Assembly: GCF_010667685.1 (NCBI RefSeq)
Contig: NZ_WHZW01000001.1
Coordinates: forward strand, 62,001-126,000
DNA: 64,000 nucleotides
Source of the DNA: Bifidobacterium aerophilum
Lineage (GTDB): Bacteria > Actinomycetota > Actinomycetes > Actinomycetales > Bifidobacteriaceae
Direction: 5' to 3'
A model generated the notes under the pieces. The model saw only the letters and a list, made by a program, of their open reading frames with translations. It had not been told where the DNA came from and searched no databases. Position 1 is the stretch's first letter. Each line of letters starts with the position of its first letter. Position numbers and translations under genes: made by a program. Below are positions 49,310-58,364 of this stretch, piece after piece.

Positions 49310-50122
49310 TCAGTGGTTGTGCGGGTTCTTCTCGCCGGCTTCGACACGTACGGACAGCCGGTTGCGCGGGGAGGCGACGGCGCAGGTGCAGAATTCGCTG
49401 AACGCGCAGGGCGGGTTGATCGCGCGGTTGAAGTCGATGACGGGATCGGGCCGGTCGAGCTGGTCGGCGAGGTACAGGAACCGGCCGGCGCCGTAGGTTT
49501 CGTCGCCGCTGGTCGCGTCGGTGAAGATCACGGTGGGCGATTCCGCGCCGTCGTCGTATGCCTCAAGCGTCAGGTCCTGTCCGTCGATGGCGAAGTGCAG
49601 CAGTCCGACGACCTGCTTGTTGTGGGTGACGGTGCCGAGCACGGAGTTCACCTGTTCACGTCGCGGCTGTTCGAAACGTTCGAAGCGGGCGGGGACGACC
49701 CATGCCGGGTTCGGTTCGAAGTGGTCGACGCCGTGGAAGGCGAGCAGGCCGGGCGATTTGGGGTCGCGGATGCGCACGGCGTAGGAGCCGGACCGGTTGA
49801 TGATCTCGGCGAGTTTGCCGCCGGCGGCGAGGGTGACGGATGCGCCGTCGACCTGCGGCGCGAACGTGGCGGCCGCGTCGACCGTTTCGCCGGTGGCGCG
49901 GACCGTGGCGGGCTCACTCGCGTCCGGCGTGTAGGCGACGCCGTCCTTCGTGGCACGGAAGGAGCCGGGGAAGCCTTCGATCGTCTTGTTCGCGCCGGGC
50001 AGCAGCCAGGTGATCGACGTGATCGACAGCCATCCGTCCGGGCGCGCCAGTTCGGCGACGCGCGCCGCATGCCAACGTTCCCATTCGGCGGCGTACTGTT
50101 CGGGTGTCGTGACGACGGTCAT
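49310..50122 (-). CDS. DUF1684 domain protein
   Basis: A 270-residue cytoplasmic protein of family DUF1684, function unknown. The diagnostic region is 'DFNRAINPPCAFSEFCTCAV' near the C-terminus, with 'DGWLSITSITWLLPGANKTI' near the N-terminus. The start at 50122 is supported by GGAGG five bases upstream; an ATG at 50146 lacks a site. It is divergent from an NADH oxidase gene. Three Cys residues cluster in the C-terminal motif (CAFSEFCTC), a potential metal or redox site (inference). Confidence 0.85.
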   Translation of the reverse strand: MTVVTTPEQYAAEWERWHAARVAELARPDGWLSITSITWLLPGANKTIEGFPGSFRATKDGVAYTPDASEPATVRATGETVDAAATFAPQVDGASVTLAAGGKLAEIINRSGSYAVRIRDPKSPGLLAFHGVDHFEPNPAWVVPARFERFEQPRREQVNSVLGTVTHNKQVVGLLHFAIDGQDLTLEAYDDGAESPTVIFTDATSGDETYGAGRFLYLADQLDRPDPVIDFNRAINPPCAFSEFCTCAVASPRNRLSVRVEAGEKNPHNH

Positions 50123-50200
50123 GCGTTCCTCCGTTCGATGTCTCATGGTGTGCGCGGCGGGCGTCCGGCTTTACGTTCGTGACGCCTAAGACGGTACGAC

Positions 50201-50213
50201 GGTAAACGTTTCC
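50201..50213. promoter_or_regulatory. LacI-type palindrome in the DUF1684/NADH oxidase spacer
   Basis: GGTAAACGTTTCC resembles LacI/CcpA-family operators; no promoter could be placed next to it with confidence. Confidence 0.35.
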
Positions 50214-50229
50214 GGCACAAACCGGCTTG

Positions 50230-50247
50230 CATAAGCGTTACTTATAG
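50230..50247. promoter_or_regulatory. ATAAG-N5-CTTAT palindrome
   Basis: ATAAG-CGTTA-CTTAT is a perfect inverted repeat with LysR-like spacing. It resembles the ATAAG-N6-TATAG motifs at the sulfur genes. Confidence 0.4.
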
Positions 50248-50441
50248 GGCGTTCTCATGCCGCGCAATCCCCGGTCGCGCGCGCCGCGAAAAATGTCGCG
50301 ACACGTCCGTCATTCGGACAGACCGGCATGGATCCCTCGTCGGCCGATACCGCTGACAGCTGAGCCGGCCCCTTGGATGGCGCCGATTGATGGCACAATG
50401 GGTGGTTGACAACGTCGCCTTGAAGCAAAGGAGCATCTTTC

Positions 50442-51830
50442 ATGACCACCGTCGCCATCGTCGGCTGCACGCACGCCGGCACGTTCGCCGCCACGTCGAT
50501 CCTGCAGCATCACCCCGATTGGACCGTGCACGTGTTCGAACGCAACGATTCGCTGTCGTTCCTGTCGTGCGGCATCGCGCTGTGGGTGGGCGACCACGTG
50601 TCCGATCCGAAGAGGATGTTCTATTCGTCGCCCGAGGCGCTGGCCGGGGCGGGCGCGACGATGCACATGCGTCACGACGTGCTCGACGTGGACGTGACCG
50701 GCAAGACCCTGCATGCGAAGGACCTGGAAACCGGCGAGATCACCGAGTACGCGTTCGACAAGCTGGTGATCACCACCGGCTCCGCGCCGGTCATCCCGCC
50801 GATCGACGGCCTGGACGCGGCGATGGCGGCCGGCACGGTGATGCTGTGCAAGAACTGGAACCATGCACTGGCGATCAAGGAGCGTGCGAAGAGCGCGAAG
50901 TCGGCCGTGGTGATCGGCGCCGGATACATCGGCGCGGAGCTGGCCGAGCAGTTCAGCGAGATCGGCGTCAAGACCACGCTGGTCGACGCACTGCCGCGCG
51001 TGCTGGCGAACAATTTCGATCGGAGCGTCTCGGACGAGGTGGAGCGCGCGTTCGAATCCCACGGCGTGACGCTCGCGCTCGGCCAGAAGGTCGTCGCGTT
51101 CCGTCCGGCAGCCGGCTCCGACGGCAGGGAGGGCTCCGGCGTGACCGTCGTGACCGAAAAGGGCGAGTACACGGCCGACGTGGCGATTCTCGGCGCCGGC
51201 TTCCGCCCGAACACCGCGCTGTTCCGCGACCAGCTGCGCATGCTGGGCAACGGCGCGATCGTGGTCGACGACTACATGCGCGCCTGTCTGCCGGACGACG
51301 TGGTGCTTGAGGACGTGTTCGCGGCCGGCGACAGCGCGACGGTCCGGTACAATCCGACCGGCGCGGACGATTACATCCCGCTCGCCACGAACGCGGTGCG
51401 CCAGGGCCTGCTCATCGGCGAGAACATCGTGTCCGCCACGAAGCGTTACCCGGGCACGCAGGCGACGAGCGCGGTCCAGCTGTACGATCTGGCGATGAGC
51501 GCGACCGGACTGACGTTGGGCGGCGCCGAGAAGCGCGGCATCGCGGCCAAATCCACGACGATCACGCAGGACTACCGACCCGATTTCATGCTCACGACCA
51601 CGCCGGTGACGGCGACGATCGTGTGGAGCCCGGCCACGCGGCGCATCCTCGGCGCGCAGTTCCTGTCGAAGCACGACATCTCGCAGGCCGCGAACGTCGT
51701 GTCCGTCGCCATCCAGGCCGGGTTCACGATCGACCAGCTGGCCGGCGCCGACCTGTTCTTCCAGCCGAACTTCAGCCAGCCGATCAACTTCGTCGGCGCG
51801 GTCGCCATCCAGGCCGTCGCCGAAAGCTGA
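50442..51830 (+). CDS. nox: NADH oxidase, FAD-dependent (H2O-forming Nox/CoA-disulfide reductase family)
   Basis: A 462-residue FAD/NAD(P)-dependent oxidoreductase. The N-terminal FAD site begins 'VAIVGCTHAGT' with His11; the redox-active single Cys43 lies in 'SFLSCGIALWVG'; the NAD site is 'VVIGAGYIGAELAE'; and the second FAD motif is 'VFAAGDSA'. One Cys plus His11 fits enzymes that reduce O2 to water with NADH, giving oxygen tolerance. CoA-disulfide reductases look similar, so the exact reaction is not settled. AAAGGAG lies upstream of the start, and a strong terminator follows. Confidence 0.92.
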   Translation: MTTVAIVGCTHAGTFAATSILQHHPDWTVHVFERNDSLSFLSCGIALWVGDHVSDPKRMFYSSPEALAGAGATMHMRHDVLDVDVTGKTLHAKDLETGEITEYAFDKLVITTGSAPVIPPIDGLDAAMAAGTVMLCKNWNHALAIKERAKSAKSAVVIGAGYIGAELAEQFSEIGVKTTLVDALPRVLANNFDRSVSDEVERAFESHGVTLALGQKVVAFRPAAGSDGREGSGVTVVTEKGEYTADVAILGAGFRPNTALFRDQLRMLGNGAIVVDDYMRACLPDDVVLEDVFAAGDSATVRYNPTGADDYIPLATNAVRQGLLIGENIVSATKRYPGTQATSAVQLYDLAMSATGLTLGGAEKRGIAAKSTTITQDYRPDFMLTTTPVTATIVWSPATRRILGAQFLSKHDISQAANVVSVAIQAGFTIDQLAGADLFFQPNFSQPINFVGAVAIQAVAES

Positions 51831-51846
51831 CGACGCGGCGCATATG

Positions 51847-51900
51847 ACGATGCCCGCCACCGGACCGTTCCATAGGTATGGGTCCGGCGGCGGGCATCGT
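51847..51900. terminator. Bidirectional terminator between nox and the TauE gene
   Basis: A near-perfect 20-bp stem (ACGATGCCCGCC and CCGGACC arms with their complements) lies between the convergent gene ends. Confidence 0.8.
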
Positions 51901-51925
51901 CGTTCCGGCGAACGCGGGCCGGTAT

Positions 51926-52753
51926 TCAGTATGTCTTGATGCCGAGGTCGATGGTCAATACGATGCCGGCGATCACCGCGGCGGCGCGCATCACGTTCGC
52001 CGGGATCTTCCTCGTGATCGGCGGCGCGATATAGCCGCCGATGAAGCAGCCGATGCACAGCATGATCGCGGCCGGCCAGTCGACCACGCCGCGCACGATG
52101 AACACGACGGATGCGGTGATGTTCGCGCCGGTGCCGATCAGCGTCTTCAACGCGTTGATCTTGTGGAACGGGCCGATGTTCGCCGCGTCGAGCACCGCGA
52201 GCGCGACCGTGCCGGCGCCCGCGCCGAAGTAGCCGCTGTACACGGCGACGGCGACCACGCCGAGCCACACCCACCAGCGGTCCTGGCTCATGGGCTGCAC
52301 CAGCTGGTCAAAGTCGCCCGGGGCGGCGCCGTCCAACTGGGCCTGTGCCGCGCGCGCGGCCTGCTTGGCCTGCATGCGTCCGCGCGGGTTGAACGCGATC
52401 ATGAGCGCGCTGAACAGGATGAGCAGCGGCGCGAGGAATTCGAACACGCTCGGGTCGAGGCCGAGCAGCAGCAGCGCTCCGATCACGCCGCCCACGGCGC
52501 CGATGCCGATGTAGGCGGCCGAGCGCAGGGCCTGGCCTTTGAGCTCCTTGCGGGCCCCCATCAGGCCGCCGATGCCGGTGCCGACCACTCCGACCGTATT
52601 GCTGGCGTTGGCCAGTACCGGCGGAATGCCGAGCGCGAGCAACGCGGGATACGACACCAGCGAGGACGCGCCCACCGCGTAGCCGACGAATCCTGCGCCG
52701 ACGCCGGCCAGCAGGATCAGAAACAGCGTCAGTATTGAAAATCCCGCGATCAC
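51926..52753 (-). CDS. TauE/SafE family sulfite/organosulfonate exporter (TSUP)
   Basis: A 275-residue membrane protein with about eight hydrophobic helices in two repeat halves, the TauE/SafE (TSUP) architecture. The N-terminal repeat has 'GVGAGFVGYAVGASSLVSYPALLALG' and the second 'SGYFGAGAGTVALAVLDAANIG'. A polar loop of about 35 residues separates the halves. Start is GTG with AAGGAA seven bases upstream. Family members export sulfite, sulfonates or other small anions; the nearby sulfur genes make this plausible, not proven. Confidence 0.9.
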   Translation of the reverse strand: MIAGFSILTLFLILLAGVGAGFVGYAVGASSLVSYPALLALGIPPVLANASNTVGVVGTGIGGLMGARKELKGQALRSAAYIGIGAVGGVIGALLLLGLDPSVFEFLAPLLILFSALMIAFNPRGRMQAKQAARAAQAQLDGAAPGDFDQLVQPMSQDRWWVWLGVVAVAVYSGYFGAGAGTVALAVLDAANIGPFHKINALKTLIGTGANITASVVFIVRGVVDWPAAIMLCIGCFIGGYIAPPITRKIPANVMRAAAVIAGIVLTIDLGIKTY

Positions 52754-52878
52754 GGCGGTTCCTTCCTCAAGGCACTTCTACGACCTCGTGCGAGGATACG
52801 CCGGCGGCCATGTTTCCGACGCGTCCGCCGCGCTATGTGGACATCATGGACTCGCCCGCATCACGCCCGCACCACGGA

Positions 52879-52916
52879 GAAAGGGACGAAGCCACGATTC
52901 GGGCCTCGTCCCTTTC
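52879..52916 (-). terminator. Terminator of the DUF993/Gfo-Idh operon
   Basis: GAAAGGGACGA pairs perfectly with TCGTCCCTTTC around a 16-base loop, 28 bases after the isomerase stop. Confidence 0.8.
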
Positions 52917-52944
52917 GTCATCCGTATGCAGGAATCCTCACGCC

Positions 52945-53790
52945 TCAGTCGGCCGGCCAGTACGGGGCCACTTCCTTGTCGAACGCGTCGGAGACGCGCC
53001 TGGCGACCTCGTCGAACGGGGTGTCCCACACGGCCTGGTTGAAGATCTCGCATTCGATGTCGCCGCGCCAGCCGGTGGCGGCCACGGCTTCGGTGAGCGG
53101 CTTGAAGTCGATCATGCCCTCGCCCATGTAGTGGCGGCTCAGCAGCACGTCCTTCTCGAACGGGGTGCGGTAGTCGCACACCTGATACGTGGCGATGCGG
53201 CCCTCGCGGCCGGCGCGGGCGATCGAGTCGAGCACCTGCGGGTCCCAGAAGATATGGAACGTGTCGACGGTCACGCCGACGGCCTTCGGGTCGAACGACG
53301 AGGCGATGTCGAGCGCCTGGCCGAGCGTGGACACGCACGCGCGGTCGGTGCAGTACATCGGGTGCAGCGGTTCGATGGCGAGCGTGACGCCGGCGTCGAG
53401 CGCATCCTGTTCGAGTTCGAACAGCGCGTCCTCGATGCGGCCGCGGGCGCCGGCGAGGTCCTTGGATCCTTCCGGCAGACCTCCGACGACGAGCACGAGC
53501 GCCTTGCAGCCGAACGCGGCGGTCTCCTCGATGAGCTTGCGGTTGTCGTCGATGGAGGCGCGGCGGGTCGGCCCTTCGGGCATGGTGAAGAAGCCGCCGC
53601 GGCACATGGTGGACACGCGCAGGCCGGAGTCGGCGACCATCTTGACGGCCTCCTTGAGGCCGACCGCTTCGACGGGCTCTCGCCACAGGCCGACGCTGCG
53701 GTAGCCGGCCTTGGTGAGCGTGTCGATGGTCTGCTTGAGGTCGGCGTGCTTGATCGTCGCCTGGTTCATGGACAGGATCGGATTGGTCAT
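52945..53790 (-). CDS. Sugar phosphate isomerase/epimerase-like TIM-barrel protein
   Basis: A 281-residue xylose isomerase-like TIM barrel. Probable metal ligands are Glu in 'LAIEPLHP', Asp in 'VTVDTFH', the His after it, and Glu in 'IECEIFN'. The family includes epimerases, isomerases and 3-keto sugar enzymes. The start has AAGGAAG seven bases upstream. It is the third gene after a Gfo/Idh/MocA dehydrogenase and a DUF993 protein, suggesting successive steps on one sugar or sugar acid (inference). Confidence 0.88.
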   Translation of the reverse strand: MTNPILSMNQATIKHADLKQTIDTLTKAGYRSVGLWREPVEAVGLKEAVKMVADSGLRVSTMCRGGFFTMPEGPTRRASIDDNRKLIEETAAFGCKALVLVVGGLPEGSKDLAGARGRIEDALFELEQDALDAGVTLAIEPLHPMYCTDRACVSTLGQALDIASSFDPKAVGVTVDTFHIFWDPQVLDSIARAGREGRIATYQVCDYRTPFEKDVLLSRHYMGEGMIDFKPLTEAVAATGWRGDIECEIFNQAVWDTPFDEVARRVSDAFDKEVAPYWPAD

Positions 53791-53812
53791 GATATTGCTT
53801 CCTTAATGACGC

Positions 53813-55033
53813 TTACTTGATGCCGTTGATGGCGAGCAGCACGTTCCAGCGTTCGGCCGCGAGTTCGGGCTGCTCGAACGCGCCGCAGTCGTTGGCGAGT
53901 TCGACGACGCGGCTCAGGTTGGGCAGGCTGCGCGCGGACTGCAGGCCGCCGACCATCTGGAAGGCGGGCTGGTGGCCGTTGAGCCAGCTCATGAACGCGA
54001 CGGAGGTCTTGTAGAACTCGGTCGGGTGGACGAACACCTGCTGGGCGAGCGCCTGCGTGGGTTCGAGGATGCGCTCGTATTCGGCCTCGTCGCCGCGGTC
54101 CAATGCCTGGATGGCGGCGGAGGCGTGCGGGGCGAGCACGGAGAACGCGCCGAGCAGCGCGTTGGAGTGCATGACGGCGCGGCCGCCGGCGCGCGGGTCG
54201 TCCTGTTCGGCGTTCTTGATGAGGTCGACGTAGTGGAAGTCGTCGCCGGTGAGCATCATCGTGCCTTCCGGCAGCATGGCGCGCATGTAGCGTTCGGAGT
54301 CGGCGTCGAGCAGCGACATCTTCACGCCGCGCACCTTGCCGGGATTGTGTTCGATGATGGTCAGCACGGTCCTGGACGCCTCGCGCCAGTCGGGCGAGCC
54401 GAAGTAGCCGTGCAGCTGCGCGTCGAAGACCTCGCCGAGCCAGTGCAGGATGACCGGCTGCTTCGCGGCGCCGATCACCTCGTCGTACACCTTGACGTAG
54501 TCGGCCGCGGACCGCGCGGCGCGGCACAGGTGGCGCGAGCACATGATGACCGGACCGTCGCCGGCCTCCTCGCAGACGGCAAGCTGTTCGAGGTACGCGT
54601 CGACGATCCGGGCGAGCGTGTAGTCGCCGCCCTGCTCGAGCTGGTCGGTGTTGACGCCGACCGACACGAGGTCGGCGACGCTTCTGCCCCAGCCTTCCTT
54701 GGCGGCGTATTCGCGGGCGGCCGCTCCGGAACGGCGCATGAGTTCGGCGGTGGCCTCCCAGTCCATGCCGAGGTTGCGCTGCGCGGTGTCCATGCAGTCG
54801 GCGACGCCGAGTCCCCATGACCAGACCATGCGTCGGAATCCGATCGTCGCGTCCCAGTCGACCTCGGCCGGCCGGCCCGGCGTGTTGTCGGCCCAGGCGA
54901 GCGGCACGACGTGGGCCGCAGCGTAGGCGACGCGCGAGGTGAGCGGATGCGTGGGCTTGGCGAACGCGGGGGCCGGGTTCGCCTCGACCGTGCGAGTCTC
55001 GCCGTTCTTGTCGATCAATGTGAATGCAGTCAT
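53813..55033 (-). CDS. DUF993 family protein (dihydrodipicolinate synthase-like fold)
   Basis: A 406-residue protein of family DUF993, distantly related to the DapA aldolase superfamily, function not established. It shows conserved stretches 'DWDATIGFRRMVWSWGLGVADCMDTAQRNLG', a putative barrel strand 'VILHWLGEVFD' and Lys in 'VRGVKMSLLD' at the place where a Schiff-base Lys would be expected. The start at 55033 is chosen because AAGGAG lies seven bases upstream; the ATG at 55039 is too close to it. Neighbours are a Gfo/Idh dehydrogenase and a TIM-barrel isomerase, so an aldolase-type cleavage of an oxidised sugar is a testable guess. Confidence 0.85.
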   Translation of the reverse strand: MTAFTLIDKNGETRTVEANPAPAFAKPTHPLTSRVAYAAAHVVPLAWADNTPGRPAEVDWDATIGFRRMVWSWGLGVADCMDTAQRNLGMDWEATAELMRRSGAAAREYAAKEGWGRSVADLVSVGVNTDQLEQGGDYTLARIVDAYLEQLAVCEEAGDGPVIMCSRHLCRAARSAADYVKVYDEVIGAAKQPVILHWLGEVFDAQLHGYFGSPDWREASRTVLTIIEHNPGKVRGVKMSLLDADSERYMRAMLPEGTMMLTGDDFHYVDLIKNAEQDDPRAGGRAVMHSNALLGAFSVLAPHASAAIQALDRGDEAEYERILEPTQALAQQVFVHPTEFYKTSVAFMSWLNGHQPAFQMVGGLQSARSLPNLSRVVELANDCGAFEQPELAAERWNVLLAINGIK

Positions 55034-55090
55034 CTTCATGCTCCTTTGAACCGGCTCCTTTCCCGGAAAGGAACCGGAACGATCAACGGA

Positions 55091-56242
55091 TCAGTAGCGG
55101 CCTTCCGGAACGAGCACCTTCGCGCCCTTGGCGGCGGATTCGTAGCCGAGTTCGGCCAGCCGCACGCCGCGCGCGCCGGAGGCGAAGTCGTACGGGTAGT
55201 CGGTGCCTTCGGTGAGCGAGCGGATGAATTCCTCCCACTGCGCCTTGAAGCCGTTCTCGAACGTTTCGTCGGTGTTGATCTCCTGCCAGCCGGCCATGTA
55301 GTCGTGCGGGTCCGGAACGTCCGGGTTCCAGAACGCCTTCGGGGTGACGTCGCGCACCTGGATCTCGGCGCCGAACAGGCCGACGACCGCGGAGCCGCGC
55401 GTGCCGTCGATCTGGAATTCGAGCAGTTCGTTGCGGTAGACGCGCGTGTTCCACGAGGAGTTCATCTGCACGGTGATGCCGTTGTCGAGCTCGAAGATCG
55501 CGTAGGCGGCGTCCTCGGCGGTCGCGTCGTACTTGTTGCCCCGCTCGTCCCAGCGCTCGGGGATCTCGGTCTTCGCTTCGGCGTAGACGGACTTGATGTG
55601 GCCGAACAGGCCTTCGATCACGTAGTTCCAGTGCGGGAACATGTCGGAGATGATGCCGCCGCCAAGCTCCTTCTTGTAATTCCAGCTCGGACGCTGCGAG
55701 GCGCGCCAGTCGCCCTCGAACACCCAGTAGCCGAATTCGCCGTGCACCGACAGGATCCGTCCGAAGAAGCCGGACTTGATCAGGCGGCGCAGCTTGAGCA
55801 GTCCCGGCAGGAACAGCTTGTCGTGCACGACACCGGTCTTGACGCCGGCCTTCTCGGCCAGTTCGACGAGTTCGCGAGCGTCCTTGTAGGTTTCGGCGAT
55901 CGGCTTTTCGGTGTAGATGTCCTTGCCGGCGGCGATGGCCTTCTTGATCGCGTCCGGACGGGCGGAGGTGACGAGGAAGTCGGCGTACAGCGGGTAGGCC
56001 GGATCGGCGAGCACCGAGTCGAGGTCAGTGGTGTACTTGAGGCCGCCGTGTTTCTCGGAGGCCTCCTTGAGCTTGGCCTCGTGGCGTCCGACGAGGATGG
56101 GGTCGAGCTGGACGCGCGATCCGTCCGCGAGTTCCACGCCTCCCTGTTCGATGATGGGCAGGATGGAGCGGCACAAGTGCTGCCGGTATCCCATGCGCCC
56201 GGTCGCGCCGTTGAGAATCACGCCGATGGTCTTGTCTGCCAT
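55091..56242 (-). CDS. Gfo/Idh/MocA family oxidoreductase
   Basis: A 383-residue NAD(P)-dependent sugar or cyclitol dehydrogenase. The N-terminal nucleotide fold starts 'IGVILNGATGRMG', unusual in having Asn-Gly-Ala-Thr-Gly. The catalytic 'YTEKPIAE' Lys is present and the C-terminal domain contains 'SVHGEFGYWVFEG' and 'GGGIISDMFPHWNYVIEGLFG'. The start is set at 56242; the longer frame is not conserved. The promoter and a LacI-type operator lie upstream (56354-56407). It is first in the operon with the DUF993 and isomerase genes. Confidence 0.88.
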   Translation of the reverse strand: MADKTIGVILNGATGRMGYRQHLCRSILPIIEQGGVELADGSRVQLDPILVGRHEAKLKEASEKHGGLKYTTDLDSVLADPAYPLYADFLVTSARPDAIKKAIAAGKDIYTEKPIAETYKDARELVELAEKAGVKTGVVHDKLFLPGLLKLRRLIKSGFFGRILSVHGEFGYWVFEGDWRASQRPSWNYKKELGGGIISDMFPHWNYVIEGLFGHIKSVYAEAKTEIPERWDERGNKYDATAEDAAYAIFELDNGITVQMNSSWNTRVYRNELLEFQIDGTRGSAVVGLFGAEIQVRDVTPKAFWNPDVPDPHDYMAGWQEINTDETFENGFKAQWEEFIRSLTEGTDYPYDFASGARGVRLAELGYESAAKGAKVLVPEGRY

Positions 56243-56353
56243 GTCAGTTCGTTTCCTTTCGCTGATTGCGGCTTTGCAGTCACGGTTCCCTGTCACGCGC
56301 ATGCCAGACGATGTCCGACCTCAGGTTTCGATTGGAACCTGTCATTCACCTCT

Positions 56354-56369
56354 TGGTAAGCGCTTTCCA
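56354..56369. promoter_or_regulatory. LacI-type operator before the Gfo/Idh operon
   Basis: TGGTAAGCGCTTTCCA is a near-perfect palindrome centred on GCGC. It begins just after the predicted transcription start, a repressing position. Confidence 0.65.
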
Positions 56370-56378
56370 TTAATGTCC

Positions 56379-56407
56379 AATATACACAGCGTCAGCATGT
56401 AACGCAA
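56379..56407 (-). promoter_or_regulatory. Predicted promoter of the Gfo/Idh-DUF993-isomerase operon
   Basis: On the minus strand TTGCGT (56402-56407) and TATATT (56379-56384) are 17 bases apart. Confidence 0.65.
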
Positions 56408-56556
56408 ATCACAAAACCCATGACACGCAGAAATAATCGACATATCAGCATTCGCCAAGACAAGGTAAGCGATTGCACAACACCGTCCGATATCGACCGT
56501 CGGCGACGCCCCGCGCAACCATGGCGCAGCCCGCCCCATCCCGCCGGCCACCCCAG

Positions 56557-56585
56557 TTGAGAACGCCGCACACCAGGCCTACACT
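56557..56585 (+). promoter_or_regulatory. Predicted promoter of the GH39-like gene
   Basis: TTGAGA (56557-56562) and TACACT (56580-56585) are 17 bases apart. Confidence 0.6.
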
Positions 56586-56593
56586 TGGCGATG

Positions 56594-56608
56594 AGTTAAT
56601 CGTTACAC
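56594..56608 (+). promoter_or_regulatory. Possible operator at the GH39 transcription start
   Basis: GAGTTAATCGTTACACC has a weak dyad around TCG and falls at the predicted start site, where a LacI-type repressor could act. Confidence 0.3.
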
Positions 56609-56649
56609 CGCAGCGTCGCCTACGAAGCCCGCACCAAGGAGCGCCATCC

Positions 56650-58320
56650 ATGGCAAACACCTGTCATATCACCGTCGATACCGCACATGATCTCGGCCCG
56701 TTGGACCACTCCTGGAACTTCATCGGATACGACGAATGCAACTACACCTACATGCCCGAGGGCCGCCAGCTGCTCGCCAGGTTCGGAACCTTGTCCGACG
56801 CGCCGTATTACGTGCGCACGCATTTCATGTTCTGCACGGGCAGCTGCAACGGCACCCAGAAGTTCGGCTCCACGAACGTCTACCGCGAGAACGCGCAGGG
56901 TGATCCCATCTACGACTTCACCTATTACGACCTCATCCTCGACGCGATCCTCACGTCGGGCAACAAGCCATTCGTCGAACTCGGCTTCATGCCCCAGGCC
57001 CTGGCCGATCCCGCCTACCGCAACCAGCCGTCGCTTGCCGGCATGGACGTCTACCGGGAGGTCGGCTGGACGTACCCGCCGGCCGACTACCGCAAGTGGC
57101 ACGACTTCATCCTCGCCGTGGCGCGCCATCTGGCCGGACGGTACGGCGCAAGCGAGATCGCGTCATGGTATTTCGAACTGTGGAACGAACCGGACATCTG
57201 CTACTGGTCCGGCACCGCCGAGGACTACTGCACACTGTACGACTTCACCGAGCACGCGCTGCATGAGGCGTTGCCGGACGCGCGGCTGTCGGGCCCGGCA
57301 TGCACGGGGATCTTCGCACACAACGGCGCCCGCGACCTGATGCGCGCCTTCCTCCGGCACTGCCGTGAGGGCCGCAACGCCTGCACGGGAGCGACCGGTG
57401 CCTGCCTTGACTTCATCACCTTCCACGCCAAGGGCTCGGTGTTCCCGGCCGACGTAACCGCGGCGAAGGCGGTGCCCAGCGTCGGCAGTCTCGTCCATCA
57501 GGTGCGTTTCGGTCTCGAACTGGCCAGGGAGGAAGGTTTCGACGATCTCGACGTGGTGGTCTCCGAGGCCGATCCCGACGGCTGGTCGGCGGGCGGCATC
57601 GCCGACAATCCCAACATGCGCTACCGCAACACCGAATACTACGCGTCCTACGTGGCGGCCGCCTACAGCCGCATCCGCGATCTTTCGCGCGAGTTCGGCG
57701 TCCACGTGCGCCCGCTGGCATGGGCGTTCATGTTCCCGCAGGAGGAATGCTTCGCCGGCACGCGCACGTTTGCCACGCAGGGCATCGCCAAGCCGGTGTT
57801 CAACCTGTTCGCCATGCTCGCGCGCATGGGATCGCACGGGCTGCCGTTGCGCAGCGACGGTGCGCCCGATCCCGCCTGTGACCGCAGGCTGATCCCCGAT
57901 TTCGATGAGGCCGCGCCCTCGCATTACACGGGCGCCGGCGCGCAGACCGCAATCGACGGGTTCGCCTCGCGCGCGGACGACGGTTCCCTGCGCACGCTGG
58001 TGTACGCGCATTGCGACGACATCGACGAGGATGGCGTCACCGACGTTGAACTGCGGTTCGACGGGCTTGGCAAAGGCCGCTATCGCGTCGTCCAGTACCG
58101 TATCGACGACTGTCATTCGAACGCGCACGCCGTCTGGCTTGCGCAGGGCAGCCCGAAGTACCCGGATGACCGGAAGTATGCGACGATCAAGCAGGCCGAC
58201 GGACTGGAGACGATCGGAGAACCGCTGACGCTCGACGTAAGCGAGTCCGGCCGGCCGGCGACGTTGTGGTTCGTCATGCCGGCGCACGCCGTGTCGCTGG
58301 TGCGGGTCGAACGCCTCTGA
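56650..58320 (+). CDS. Glycoside hydrolase family 39-like enzyme
   Basis: A 556-residue cytoplasmic glycosidase (no signal peptide) resembling GH39 beta-xylosidases and related enzymes. The acid/base Glu180 is in 'YFELWNEPDI' and the likely nucleophile Glu306 in 'DVVVSEADPDGW'. The barrel is followed by a beta-rich C-terminal domain with 'KGRYRVVQYRIDD' as usual in the family. The start at 56650 has AAGGAG eight bases upstream; the frame is open 59 codons further but with basic non-conserved sequence. It is divergent from the Gfo/Idh operon and convergent with the beta-helix gene. A xyloside, iduronide or other glycoside may be the substrate. Confidence 0.85.
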   Translation: MANTCHITVDTAHDLGPLDHSWNFIGYDECNYTYMPEGRQLLARFGTLSDAPYYVRTHFMFCTGSCNGTQKFGSTNVYRENAQGDPIYDFTYYDLILDAILTSGNKPFVELGFMPQALADPAYRNQPSLAGMDVYREVGWTYPPADYRKWHDFILAVARHLAGRYGASEIASWYFELWNEPDICYWSGTAEDYCTLYDFTEHALHEALPDARLSGPACTGIFAHNGARDLMRAFLRHCREGRNACTGATGACLDFITFHAKGSVFPADVTAAKAVPSVGSLVHQVRFGLELAREEGFDDLDVVVSEADPDGWSAGGIADNPNMRYRNTEYYASYVAAAYSRIRDLSREFGVHVRPLAWAFMFPQEECFAGTRTFATQGIAKPVFNLFAMLARMGSHGLPLRSDGAPDPACDRRLIPDFDEAAPSHYTGAGAQTAIDGFASRADDGSLRTLVYAHCDDIDEDGVTDVELRFDGLGKGRYRVVQYRIDDCHSNAHAVWLAQGSPKYPDDRKYATIKQADGLETIGEPLTLDVSESGRPATLWFVMPAHAVSLVRVERL

Positions 58321-58364
58321 TGGTCTCCGACACGGCCGTGTCGCTCACGCGTCGCGTATTCGGC

